DNA of 64,000 nucleotides, from the NCBI GenBank assembly GCA_018712915.1, contig DVGC01000006.1, positions 48,913 through 112,912 on the forward strand. The letters are read 5' to 3'. Every line of letters begins with the position of its first letter. Within the stretch, counting starts at the first letter, position 1. This document shows, one piece after another, positions 36,779 to 44,957 of the stretch. Below the pieces are notes generated by a model. It searched no databases and was not told where the DNA came from. It saw nothing but the letters and a program-made list of their open reading frames with translations. Origin of the DNA: Candidatus Copromonas faecavium (nom. illeg.). GTDB taxonomy: Bacteria > Bacillota > Clostridia > Lachnospirales > Lachnospiraceae. The position numbers were made by a program, and so were the translations under genes.

Positions 36779-37222
36779 ATGAAAATTGCAATCGGAAATG
36801 ACCACTCAGCAGTGGAGCTGAAACATATCATTATGGAGCATCTGAAGGAAAAGGGATATGAGGTTTTGAATCTGGGAACGGATTCTGAGGAAAGCTGCGA
36901 TTATCCCGTATACGGAGAGAAGGTAGGACGGGCAGTTGCATCCGGCCAGGCCGATCTGGGAATTGCCATCTGCGGAACCGGAGTGGGAATTTCCCTGGCG
37001 GCCAATAAGGTGAAGGGAATCCGCGCCTGCGTCTGCAGCGAGCCATATACGGCCAAGCTTTCCAGGATGCACAACAATTCCAATGTGCTTGCTTTCGGAG
37101 CCCGGGTGGTAGGGAGCGAACTGGCAAAAATGATTGTGGATGAGTGGCTGAATGCAGAATTTGAAGGCGGCAGGCATCAGCGCCGTGTGGATATGATCAT
37201 GGAGATTGAGAGAAAGGAGTGA
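36779..37222 (+). CDS. rpiB: Ribose-5-phosphate isomerase B
   Basis: Interconverts ribose 5-phosphate and ribulose 5-phosphate in the non-oxidative pentose phosphate pathway. The 147-residue protein shows the RpiB/LacAB signatures: MKIAIGNDHSAVELK with the phosphate-binding aspartate and histidine, the active-site cysteine in LGIAICGTGVGISLAANK, and the arginine region MHNNSNVLAFGARVVG. It could alternatively be an allose or galactose 6-phosphate isomerase subunit, but no LacA/LacB pair is present. AAAGGAG precedes the ATG. Confidence 0.93.
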   Translation: MKIAIGNDHSAVELKHIIMEHLKEKGYEVLNLGTDSEESCDYPVYGEKVGRAVASGQADLGIAICGTGVGISLAANKVKGIRACVCSEPYTAKLSRMHNNSNVLAFGARVVGSELAKMIVDEWLNAEFEGGRHQRRVDMIMEIERKE

Positions 37223-37229
37223 GCAAAAA

Positions 37230-37427
37230 ATGATGGAAATAAGGGAATTTTTTGCAAGAGAATGGACGGGGGCAGAAAAGACACTGGTCATTTTAAGCTG
37301 CATTCTTCTTGGCGTGGTTAATGGATTTCTGATTTCACCGGTGAAACGGGGAATCAGCTGCGGAAATAACTGCGGAAACACTTATGGCGTGTCCAGAAGA
37401 AAGTACGGGACTCAGAAAAGAAAATAA
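37230..37427 (+). CDS. Small membrane protein, function unknown (65 aa)
   Basis: I do not recognise a named family. A single transmembrane helix (residues about 18-37, EKTLVILSCILLGVVNGFLI) separates an acidic N-terminus from a basic C-terminal tail containing GISCGNNCGN, whose two cysteines could bind metal or form a disulfide. AAAGGAG overlaps the rpiB end, and the ATG at 37230 is 7 nt past the rpiB stop, so it is the last gene of the lactonase-aroC-rpiB unit, ending in a strong terminator. Confidence 0.7.
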   Translation: MMEIREFFAREWTGAEKTLVILSCILLGVVNGFLISPVKRGISCGNNCGNTYGVSRRKYGTQKRK

Positions 37428-37447
37428 TACGGATGTAAAAACAAATC

Positions 37448-37497
37448 AGGGAGCGCAGGTCCTGTCATCTGAATGACGGGCAGCGCTCCCTTTTTGC
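37448..37497. terminator. Terminator between convergent operons
   Basis: AGGGAGCGC (37449-37457) pairs with GCGCTCCCT (37484-37492) above an inner DNA stem CCTGTCAT/ATGACGGG, then TTTTTG. It probably serves the + operon and perhaps also the convergent aspartokinase. Confidence 0.8.
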
Positions 37498-37514
37498 TGA
37501 GTATTTTAAAATGA

Positions 37515-38834
37515 TTAAAGCTCGGTTTTTACAAAAATATCGTAGATGGCCCTGACTGCCGTTTCAAAATCTTCGTTTTTGACGCCCACGATGACGTTTA
37601 ACTCACTGGAACCCTGATCAATCATTTTTACATTGACCTTGGCATGAGCCAGGGCGGCAAAGATCCGTGCGGCTGTTCCCCGTGCGGCCTTCATTCCGCG
37701 GCCGACGACGGCCACAAGAGCCAGATCCGGCTCCAGATCAACGGAATCCGGGTGAACTGCCCGATGGATTCCTGCGATTACGGCCTGTTCCCGGTCCTGA
37801 AATTCTTCCTGGTGAACCAGGATTGACATGGAATCGATGCCGGAGGGCATATGCTCAAAGGAAATATTGTTGTCTTCAAAGACTTCCAGAACCTTCCGGC
37901 CGAAACCAATTTCCGTGTTCATCATGGCCTTGTCGATGGTGATGGCACAGAACCCCTTCTTTCCTGCCACGCCGGTAATGGTGTAATGGGGACGTTTGCT
38001 GGTATTTTCCACGATCATGGTTCCCGGATCCTCCGGGCGGTTGGTATTCCGGATGTTAATCGGGATTCCCTCTTTGCGGACCGGGAAAATCGCATCCTCG
38101 TGGAGAACGCTGGCGCCCATGTAGGCCAGCTCCCGAAGCTCTTTATATGTAATGGTTTCAATTGGCATAGGATTTTCTACAATCCTCGGATCGGTTACGA
38201 GAAATCCGGAAACGTCGGTCCAGTTTTCATACAGGTCCGCAAGAACAGCCCTGGACACAATGGATCCCGTAATATCGGAACCGCCGCGGGAAAAGGTGCG
38301 GATGGTGCCGTCGGGATTGGAGCCGTAAAATCCGGGAATTACTGCCTGCTTGAAAGAGGCAAGGCGGTGGCTCAGCTCGTCGTTGGTCTGTTCGGAGAGG
38401 AAGGCGCCGTTTTCATCAAAGAAAATCACTTCGGCCGCATCGATAAACGGAAAGCCTAAATAGTTGGCCATGATGATGCCGTTTAAATATTCTCCCCGGG
38501 AAGCAGCATAATCACGTCCGGCTTTTTTTAAAAAGTTTTCCTCAATCCGGTTAAACTCGAAGTCCAGATTCAGGTCCAGACCCAGTCCGTCCACAATATC
38601 CGTAAACCGTTTCTTAATCTGTTCCAGAATCCGTTTATAGCTTTGGCCGGAAACTGCGGCGTCATAGCACTGATACAGCAGATCCGTTACCTTGACATCC
38701 TTTCCGTCGCGTTTTCCCGGCGCGGAGGGAACCACATAGCAGCGGGTTTTGTCCGCTGTGATAATTGCCTTGACTTTTTTAAATTGTCTGGCGCTGGCTA
38801 AGGAGCTGCCGCCGAATTTTACAACCTTTTTCAT
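37515..38834 (-). CDS. Aspartate kinase
   Basis: Phosphorylates aspartate in the first step of lysine, threonine and methionine synthesis. The 439-residue protein starts MKKVVKFGGSSLASARQFKK (kinase loop), has SRGEYLNGIIMANYLG and RTFSRGGSDITGSIVSRAV of the catalytic domain, and ends with two ACT domains from about residue 300 (FEHMPSGIDSMSILVH and VKMIDQGSSELNVIVGV) which normally bind the feedback inhibitor. It is monofunctional with no fused homoserine dehydrogenase. It lies 40 nt downstream of the signal peptidase gene and is probably cotranscribed with it, an unexpected pairing. Confidence 0.95.
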   Translation of the reverse strand: MKKVVKFGGSSLASARQFKKVKAIITADKTRCYVVPSAPGKRDGKDVKVTDLLYQCYDAAVSGQSYKRILEQIKKRFTDIVDGLGLDLNLDFEFNRIEENFLKKAGRDYAASRGEYLNGIIMANYLGFPFIDAAEVIFFDENGAFLSEQTNDELSHRLASFKQAVIPGFYGSNPDGTIRTFSRGGSDITGSIVSRAVLADLYENWTDVSGFLVTDPRIVENPMPIETITYKELRELAYMGASVLHEDAIFPVRKEGIPINIRNTNRPEDPGTMIVENTSKRPHYTITGVAGKKGFCAITIDKAMMNTEIGFGRKVLEVFEDNNISFEHMPSGIDSMSILVHQEEFQDREQAVIAGIHRAVHPDSVDLEPDLALVAVVGRGMKAARGTAARIFAALAHAKVNVKMIDQGSSELNVIVGVKNEDFETAVRAIYDIFVKTEL

Positions 38835-38874
38835 AACTTCTGATGTCTCCTCTATAGATTAAGAACCGCGTTCC

Positions 38875-39519
38875 CTAATGAATCATGTGAATGGACGGGA
38901 AATAGGAAAACAGTACCTTTGCAACCATTTTATCTTCTGAAATGTAAGGATTATTCCAATATCTGGCATCCAGAGAGTAATTCCGGTTGTCTCCCATCAT
39001 AAAGTAGCAGCCTTCCGGCACTTCAAAGTGGAAGGTTTCGCCCTGATTCATGGGCTCTGCCAGATAGGGCTCATCCAAAGGCGTGTCGGAACCGTTTAAA
39101 TATACTTTGTCGTCGATGATATCAATCACGTCTCCGGGCATGCCGATGACGCGTTTAACGTAATAGATGGTCTGGGCGCGGCGGCCGACTTCCGATCCGC
39201 AGGCAGGGCAGACTTCCTGTTTATCTCCTTCCACCATGGCGCTGCATTCCGGGCATTGCCAGCCAAATTTGAAAATGGCCACATCCCCCCTCTGAGGCGA
39301 GGAGAAGGTATAGTGAAGCCGGGAGCCGATGACCCGGCTGTGGGCCATAATCGTGTTCTCCATGGAACTGGTAGGCACTTCACTGTTGGCAATAACGAAG
39401 GTGGTAAGGACAAAGGCGATGACGGCAGCGGAAACCAGTACCTGGATCCAGCTGATTAATTCCGCCTTCCAGCCTGTTTTTTCTTTTTTCTTTTCTTCTT
39501 TCTTCTCTTCTTTTTCCAT
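38875..39519 (-). CDS. lepB: Signal peptidase I with inserted zinc ribbon
   Basis: Membrane serine peptidase cleaving signal peptides of exported proteins. A charged cytoplasmic N-terminus (EKEEKKEEKKKEKTG) precedes one membrane helix (residues 25-44). The catalytic serine is Ser52 in VPTSSMENTI, and the general-base lysine is Lys122 in YYVKRVIGMPGD; GDNRNYSLDARYW is box E. Unusually, residues 89-107 insert CPEC-N11-CPAC, a zinc-ribbon motif, between box C (RGDVAIFKF) and the lysine box. The start at 39519 has AAGGAAA 7 nt upstream and begins the charged tail; earlier starts to 39600 lie in the leader. It precedes aspartokinase. Confidence 0.93.
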   Translation of the reverse strand: MEKEEKKEEKKKEKTGWKAELISWIQVLVSAAVIAFVLTTFVIANSEVPTSSMENTIMAHSRVIGSRLHYTFSSPQRGDVAIFKFGWQCPECSAMVEGDKQEVCPACGSEVGRRAQTIYYVKRVIGMPGDVIDIIDDKVYLNGSDTPLDEPYLAEPMNQGETFHFEVPEGCYFMMGDNRNYSLDARYWNNPYISEDKMVAKVLFSYFPSIHMIH

Positions 39520-39562
39520 TTTTTTCCTTATAAACCTCATTTGACTTGAATTACTAATACGC

Positions 39563-39591
39563 AATATAATGAGTTTATGATATTTTGTCAA
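39563..39591 (-). promoter_or_regulatory. Promoter of the signal peptidase gene
   Basis: On the minus strand, TTGACA (39591-39586), 17-nt spacer, TATATT (39568-39563). Transcription would begin near 39556, about 37 nt before the ATG. Confidence 0.75.
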
Positions 39592-39762
39592 GATTCGCAA
39601 GAACTTTTCACAAAAGATTCGCAGGAATATGGTATTACTATGGTGACGGTGAAGCGGCCGGCATCCCTGTCCATAGGGTCCGGTATGCTTACCGCATAAC
39701 CCTGGGCGTGTTGAAACATACCGCAGCCGGGAAGATGCGGCATTATGAAGGAGGAGACGGCT

Positions 39763-40845
39763 ATGAACAAAGGTGAGGATGAAATCAGGGGCGGAACCGG
39801 GAAAAAATTTCTTGCCGGAGGAGTTCTTTTTCTGTCTGCCGTGATGCTCCTTTTTGCGGCCAGAAGATTTTATGGATTTGCTGAATGGTACGCGGTTACG
39901 GTTTATCTGGTTCTTGTGGGGAGCATCGGGCGGTTCTTCGGTCTTTTTCCCATTTCGATGGCGGAAATAGGTCTGTACGGGACTGTTGCCGGATTTTTCG
40001 TTCAGATTTATCGGATAGCACGGAAAAAACGGAAGCTTCTGCAGACGGCATCTACTGTATTTTTGTTCCTGTCTGCTCTTTTGTTCTTATATGCTGCCTG
40101 CTGCGGCGTGAACTATTACCGGAATCCATTTTCTTCCTATTTAGAGAGAGTCGGCGGCGCATCCACAAGAGAGCGGCTGCTGGAGCTATGCGCATGGCTT
40201 GGGGAAGGAGCCAATGAAACATGGCTGGAGCTTGAGAAAATGGAAGACGGCTTTGAGCATCTGCAGCAAAAAGGCGTGACGGCCATGGAAGGGCTGGCGG
40301 AGGAATACCCGTTCCTTTCCGGTTATTATCCGCTTCCAAAGCCGGTCTTTTTTTCCGGGATTCTTTCTATTCAGCAATGCTCCGGCGTTTATTCTCCGTT
40401 CACCATTGAGGCCAATTATAACCGGGACATGGTTTCCTACAATATTCCTCATACAATCTGCCATGAGCTGTCCCATCTGAGAGGGTTCATGCGGGAGGAT
40501 GAAGCAAATTTCATCGGCTATCTGGCCTGCCTGGGTTCTGACGATGCGGATTACCGTTACAGCGGTTATCTGATGGGGTGGATTTATGCGGGAAATGCTC
40601 TTTACCGGGTGGATCCGGAGGCATACTGGCAGGCATATGAGAATCTTTCGGATGCCGTACGCCAGGATCTGCAGGAAAATAACCGTTTCTGGGACCAGTA
40701 TGAGGGACGGGCGGCAGAAACGGCAGAGGCTGTCAACGATGTGTATTTAAGGGTCAATGGCCAGCCGGAAGGCGTGGAGACTTACGGAAGGGTTGTGGAT
40801 CTGATGCTGGAGGACTTTGTGAAAAACCATCAAAATCCATCGTGA
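39763..40845 (+). CDS. DUF3810-type membrane metalloprotein
   Basis: A 360-residue protein. Three membrane helices lie in the first 115 residues (FLAGGVLFLSAVMLLFAA, a second near 45-65, and TVFLFLSALLFLYAACC). The soluble remainder carries HELSH (residues 234-238) followed by an EDEANFIGYLACLGS segment, the arrangement of a gluzincin-like zinc protease (HExxH plus downstream glutamate). This matches the DUF3810 family as I recall it; no function or substrate is established. The ATG at 39763 follows GAAGGAGGAG; the ATG at 39745 precedes that site. It is divergent from the signal peptidase and lies 71 nt before glgB. Confidence 0.8.
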   Translation: MNKGEDEIRGGTGKKFLAGGVLFLSAVMLLFAARRFYGFAEWYAVTVYLVLVGSIGRFFGLFPISMAEIGLYGTVAGFFVQIYRIARKKRKLLQTASTVFLFLSALLFLYAACCGVNYYRNPFSSYLERVGGASTRERLLELCAWLGEGANETWLELEKMEDGFEHLQQKGVTAMEGLAEEYPFLSGYYPLPKPVFFSGILSIQQCSGVYSPFTIEANYNRDMVSYNIPHTICHELSHLRGFMREDEANFIGYLACLGSDDADYRYSGYLMGWIYAGNALYRVDPEAYWQAYENLSDAVRQDLQENNRFWDQYEGRAAETAEAVNDVYLRVNGQPEGVETYGRVVDLMLEDFVKNHQNPS

Positions 40846-40916
40846 TTCTGCTTGTACAGGAATGGGGAAGATGATAGAATAGATGCAGGAATATATCAGA
40901 GACGGGGGTTGGTGGA

Positions 40917-43469
40917 ATGGAAAAAAAATTGTACGATTTGATGGATTGGGCGGGAATTGAGGAGCTGGTGTATTCGGAGTCCAGCGATCCGGGCCGCCTT
41001 CTGGGGGCTCATCCGGTGGAGGATGGCCTTTTAATACAGGCATATATTCCAAATGCGAAAACCGTAACCGTAAAGCTGGGAAAAGAAGAATTTCCTATGG
41101 AAATGGCTGATGAGGGCGGTTTTTTTGCATTGCTCCTGGAAGGAAGAGAAAAACCGTCCCATTACCGGCTTCTGGTAACCTATGAGAATGAGAAAACAGA
41201 GGAAGTGGAGGATCCCTATTCCGGCAGATTCCATTCCCTGTTTCAGGAAGAGGACTTAAAGAAATTCGAGGCAGGCATCTATTACCATTCCTATGAAAAG
41301 CTGGGTGCCCATCCTGTTTCCATCGACGGAGTGCGGGGCGTGCATTTTGCGGTCTGGGCTCCGGGCGCCATGCGGGTCAGCGTGGTGGGAGACTTTAACT
41401 TCTGGGATGGAAGGCGTCATCAGATGTGCCGGCTGGGAGATTCCGGAATTTATGAACTGTTTATTCCCGGGCTCAAGCCGGGCATGCTTTATAAGTATGA
41501 GATTAAAAACCGGGCCGGACAGCCCATGCTGAAGGCGGATCCTTACGCCAGCTATGCCGAGCTGCGCCCGGATACGGCCTCCATCATATGGGATCTTTCC
41601 AGATATAAATGGGAAGATAAGGAGTGGATGGACAAAAGGAAAAAGGCCGGCGGATTTAGTGGCCCGATGAATATCTATGAAGTACATCTGGGATCCTGGA
41701 TGCAGAAGCCGGTGGAAGTGGATGAGGATGGAAACCCGATAAACGGCAGTCAGTTTTATCATTACCGGGAAATCGCAGAGAAGCTGGCAGAGTATGTGAA
41801 AAAGATGGGATACACCCATGTGGAGCTGCTTCCGGTCATGGAACATCCTCTGGATGCTTCCTGGGGCTATCAGGTAACGGGATACTATGCGCCCACCAGC
41901 CGGTACGGAACCCCCGATGACTTCAAGGCTTTTATGGATCATATGCATCAGGAAGGCATCGGCGTGATTCTGGACTGGGTTCCGGCCCATTTCCCCAGGG
42001 ATGCCCATGGTCTGGCTGCTTTTGACGGCACCTGCCTGTATGAGCATCTGGATCCGAGAAAGGGAACGCATCCCCACTGGGGAACATTGATTTACAATTA
42101 CGGAAGGCCTCAGGTCTCCAATTTCCTGATTTCCAATGCCCTGTTCTGGGCCCGGGAGTATCATGCAGACGGAATCCGGATGGATGCGGTGGCGTCCATG
42201 CTTTATCTGGATTATGGAAAAAATCCCGGAGAATGGGTGGCCAATATCTACGGTGGTCATGAAAATCTGGAGGCCATGGAGTTTTTGAAGCATCTGAACT
42301 CCATTTTCCATAAGGAAACCAAAGGGGCGGTTCTGATTGCCGAGGAGTCCACAGCATGGCCGATGATCACCGGCGATGTAAAAGAAGGCGGTCTGGGATT
42401 TGACTATAAGTGGAACATGGGGTGGATGAACGATTTTCTGGGATATATGCAGTGCGATCCCTATTTCCGCAACTACCATTATGGGGAGCTGACTTTCAGC
42501 ATGCTGTATGCGTACAGTGAGCGGTTCGTTCTGGTTTTCTCCCATGATGAGGTGGTTCATGGAAAGGGTTCCATGGCCGGAAAAATGCCGGGAGACACCC
42601 AGGAGAAGAAGTTTGCCAATTTAAGGGCCGCATATGGATTTATGATGGGTCATCCGGGAAAGAAGCTTCTGTTTATGGGCCAGGATTTTGGCCAGATGAA
42701 TGAATGGAATGAAAATAGGAGCCTGGAATGGGAGCTTCTGCAGTATCCTGTTCACAGCCAGATGCAGGAGTATGTAAAAGCCTTGAATGAGCTGTATAAG
42801 AGCCATCCGGCGCTTTATGAAAAAGACTATGAGCCGGAGGGGTTTGAATGGATCAACTGTACCTATCAAAATGAAAATATTGCGATCTTTATCAGAAAGA
42901 CGGATAAACCGCAGGAAATGCTGCTGTTTGTCTGCAATTTTATTCCGGTGGCTCATGAGAAATTCCGAGTTGGTGTTCCTTTTGCAGGAAAATATAAGGA
43001 AATCCTCAACAGCGACGATGTCCGCTTTGGAGGTTCCGGCATGGTAAATCCCAGAGTGAAGGTTTCCAAGAAAGAGGAATGGGATGCCAGGGAAGACTCT
43101 ATCGTAATCAATCTGGCTCCTATGGGAGTGGCCGTGTTCCAGTGTACGCCTGAACTGGAGGCGCCGGGAAGCCGTGGGAAGAAAGGCGCTTCCGCTTCCG
43201 GACGGAAGGAGCCCAAAATTACGGAACACGCAGGCGTGAATCCGGAAAAGACAGCAGTGAGCCAGGCGGCTGCGGTGCCGGCAAAGAAGGCGGCAGAAGC
43301 AAAGGCTGCGGTAAGCCGGGCGGCTGCGGTGCCGGCAAAGAAGGCGGCAGAAGCAAAAGATGCGGTAAGCCGGGCGGCTGCGATTCCCGTAAAGAAAGCA
43401 GCCCAGGCCAAGGATGCTGCGGCCGGCGTGGCGAGCCAGCTGGTAAAAGGCGTGACCCGGAAAAAGTAA
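40917..43469 (+). CDS. glgB: 1,4-alpha-glucan branching enzyme with repetitive C-terminal tail
   Basis: Introduces alpha-1,6 branches in glycogen. Order: an N-terminal beta-sandwich (residues about 1-105), a CBM48 domain (about 125-225, VHFAVWAPGAMRVSVVGDFN), and a GH13 catalytic barrel with region II GIRMDAVASML (nucleophile aspartate), region III LIAEESTAWP (acid-base glutamate) and region IV FSHDEVVHGKG. The core ends near residue 750. The remaining ~100 residues are foreign to the family, with a three-fold 18-residue Ala/Lys repeat ending in KGVTRKK. No other glycogen genes (glgC, glgA, glgP) are in view. The start at 40917 lies behind GACGGGGG. Confidence 0.95.
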   Translation: MEKKLYDLMDWAGIEELVYSESSDPGRLLGAHPVEDGLLIQAYIPNAKTVTVKLGKEEFPMEMADEGGFFALLLEGREKPSHYRLLVTYENEKTEEVEDPYSGRFHSLFQEEDLKKFEAGIYYHSYEKLGAHPVSIDGVRGVHFAVWAPGAMRVSVVGDFNFWDGRRHQMCRLGDSGIYELFIPGLKPGMLYKYEIKNRAGQPMLKADPYASYAELRPDTASIIWDLSRYKWEDKEWMDKRKKAGGFSGPMNIYEVHLGSWMQKPVEVDEDGNPINGSQFYHYREIAEKLAEYVKKMGYTHVELLPVMEHPLDASWGYQVTGYYAPTSRYGTPDDFKAFMDHMHQEGIGVILDWVPAHFPRDAHGLAAFDGTCLYEHLDPRKGTHPHWGTLIYNYGRPQVSNFLISNALFWAREYHADGIRMDAVASMLYLDYGKNPGEWVANIYGGHENLEAMEFLKHLNSIFHKETKGAVLIAEESTAWPMITGDVKEGGLGFDYKWNMGWMNDFLGYMQCDPYFRNYHYGELTFSMLYAYSERFVLVFSHDEVVHGKGSMAGKMPGDTQEKKFANLRAAYGFMMGHPGKKLLFMGQDFGQMNEWNENRSLEWELLQYPVHSQMQEYVKALNELYKSHPALYEKDYEPEGFEWINCTYQNENIAIFIRKTDKPQEMLLFVCNFIPVAHEKFRVGVPFAGKYKEILNSDDVRFGGSGMVNPRVKVSKKEEWDAREDSIVINLAPMGVAVFQCTPELEAPGSRGKKGASASGRKEPKITEHAGVNPEKTAVSQAAAVPAKKAAEAKAAVSRAAAVPAKKAAEAKDAVSRAAAIPVKKAAQAKDAAAGVASQLVKGVTRKK
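43254..43415 (+). repeat. In-frame 54-bp tandem repeat in glgB
   Basis: Three units of 54 bp encode AVSQAAAVPAKKAAEAKA, AVSRAAAVPAKKAAEAKD and AVSRAAAIPVKKAAQAKD. Units 1 and 2 are nearly identical at DNA level, and unit 3 has diverged. The peptide is helical, positive and Ala/Lys-rich. Confidence 0.93.
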
Positions 43470-43478
43470 GGAGGAAAC

Positions 43479-44279
43479 ATGGCCCAGATGATAGACATAG
43501 GGCTGCGGCTTTTGACTGCGGCAGTAACCGTAATCATTGGACTGCGGCTGATTCGGGCTGTCAGAAGAGGGGCAGGCCGGTCCATGGAGCGGGCGGGGCT
43601 GGAAATATCTTTAAGAAAATTTCTGGATGCCTTCCTGTATGTGGTGATGATAGGCCTGCTGATCTTTGCGGCTGCGGAGGCCCTTGGAGTCAATATGACG
43701 TCGTTGGTGGCGGCTGTAGGCTCCATTGGCCTTGCCATCAGCCTTGCCATGCAGAATACCCTTGGGAACTTCGCAGGCGGTGTGATCATTCTGTTTCTGA
43801 AGCCCTTTAAGGTGGGAGACTATATTTCCACCGCCGACGGGGAAGGAACCGTGGAATCCATTGGCCTGGTTTATACGTCCCTGGTGACAACGGATAACCG
43901 GGTACTGGTGATTCCCAACAATACGCTGGCCAATTCCCCTATGACCAATCTGACGGGAATGGAAAAGCGCCGTCTGATTCTGGGAATCCAGATCGATTAT
44001 ACGTCGGACTTGAAGAAGGCCAAGGAGGTTCTGACAGATATTCTTGAGGCGCATCCGGGAATTGTGAAAGAGGACGGGATTCTTGTGGTTGTGGACAGTC
44101 TCGGTGAGCGGGGAGTTTCCTTAAGCGCCAGAGGGTGGTCCAAAACAGAGGATTACTGGCAGACCAGATGGGATATTATGGAGCAAATTAAGACTTCTTT
44201 TGACCGGGAAGGAATTACCATTTCACATTTTAACCTGAATTTCCAGTTGCCATCGGAAGAACAGCAGCCGGGGGCTTAA
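43479..44279 (+). CDS. mscS: Small-conductance mechanosensitive channel (MscS family)
   Basis: A 266-residue membrane channel releasing solutes on hypo-osmotic shock. Three N-terminal helices are followed by the pore helix VAAVGSIGLAISLAMQNTLG and FAGGVIILFLKPFKVGDYIS, the canonical MscS signature, then the beta domain (VESIGLVYTSLVTTDNRVLV and IPNNTLANSPMTNL) and a C-terminal alpha/beta vestibule. AAGGAGG precedes the ATG, 9 nt past the glgB stop. Length and topology match E. coli MscS. It is likely cotranscribed with glgB and the HD gene. Confidence 0.95.
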   Translation: MAQMIDIGLRLLTAAVTVIIGLRLIRAVRRGAGRSMERAGLEISLRKFLDAFLYVVMIGLLIFAAAEALGVNMTSLVAAVGSIGLAISLAMQNTLGNFAGGVIILFLKPFKVGDYISTADGEGTVESIGLVYTSLVTTDNRVLVIPNNTLANSPMTNLTGMEKRRLILGIQIDYTSDLKKAKEVLTDILEAHPGIVKEDGILVVVDSLGERGVSLSARGWSKTEDYWQTRWDIMEQIKTSFDREGITISHFNLNFQLPSEEQQPGA

Positions 44280-44299
44280 CCCCGGGGAAGGGAGCGGTT

Positions 44300-44833
44300 A
44301 TGATACAGCAGGCGGCCCGGTTTGCGGCGAAGGCTCATGAGGGGAAGATGAGAAAGGGCTCAGAGATTCCCTATATTGTTCATCCTCTTGAGACGGCGGT
44401 GATTGTTTCGAGAATGACGGAGGATCCGGAGCTGATAAGCGCCGCCCTGCTCCATGATGTGCTGGAGGACACAGAGGTAACATTTGAAGAACTGTCAGAA
44501 CTGTTTGGAAAACGGGTAGCAGATCTGGTGGCGGCTGAAAGCGAAGACAAACGAAAGACCTGGAAGGAACGGAAACAGGCGACGATTGAGCGCCTGGCAT
44601 CTGCTTCCCGGGAGGAAAAGCTGCTGTGTCTGGCGGATAAGCTGAGCAATTTAAGAAGCACGACGGCCGATTATCTGCTGAAAGGGGAGGCTGTGTGGCT
44701 GAAATTCCGGATGAGGGATAAAAAGGAGCACGAATGGTATTACCGGGGTGTGCTGGAGCAGCTTTCAGACCTTTCGGGAGAGCCTGCTTATGAAGAATAT
44801 AAGGAACTGCTGGCGCTGCTGTTTGGACGGTAA
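44300..44833 (+). CDS. Short HD-domain phosphohydrolase, SpoT/Mesh1-like
   Basis: A 177-residue HD protein. Motifs IPYIVHPLETAVIV (first His), LLHDVLEDTEVTFEEL (HD plus the ED pair) and CLADKLSNLRST (final metal Asp) match the hydrolase half of Rel/SpoT and the small alarmone hydrolases, which remove pyrophosphate from (p)ppGpp. No synthetase or TGS domain is present. It begins 20 nt after mscS with GAAGGGA, in the same operon. Biochemical activity on (p)ppGpp, or on another nucleotide, cannot be told from sequence; some such HD proteins have other substrates. Confidence 0.8.
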   Translation: MIQQAARFAAKAHEGKMRKGSEIPYIVHPLETAVIVSRMTEDPELISAALLHDVLEDTEVTFEELSELFGKRVADLVAAESEDKRKTWKERKQATIERLASASREEKLLCLADKLSNLRSTTADYLLKGEAVWLKFRMRDKKEHEWYYRGVLEQLSDLSGEPAYEEYKELLALLFGR

Positions 44834-44957
44834 GGAGAAATCGGCCGGAAAACGGGAGAAGGATTCTGAAAGAAAGTCAGAGACAGAATCCGAAAGAAAG
44901 CCGGAGCAGAAATCATAAAAAATCAAGTAAGAAATAAAGGAAGGAATTAAGGCAGAT

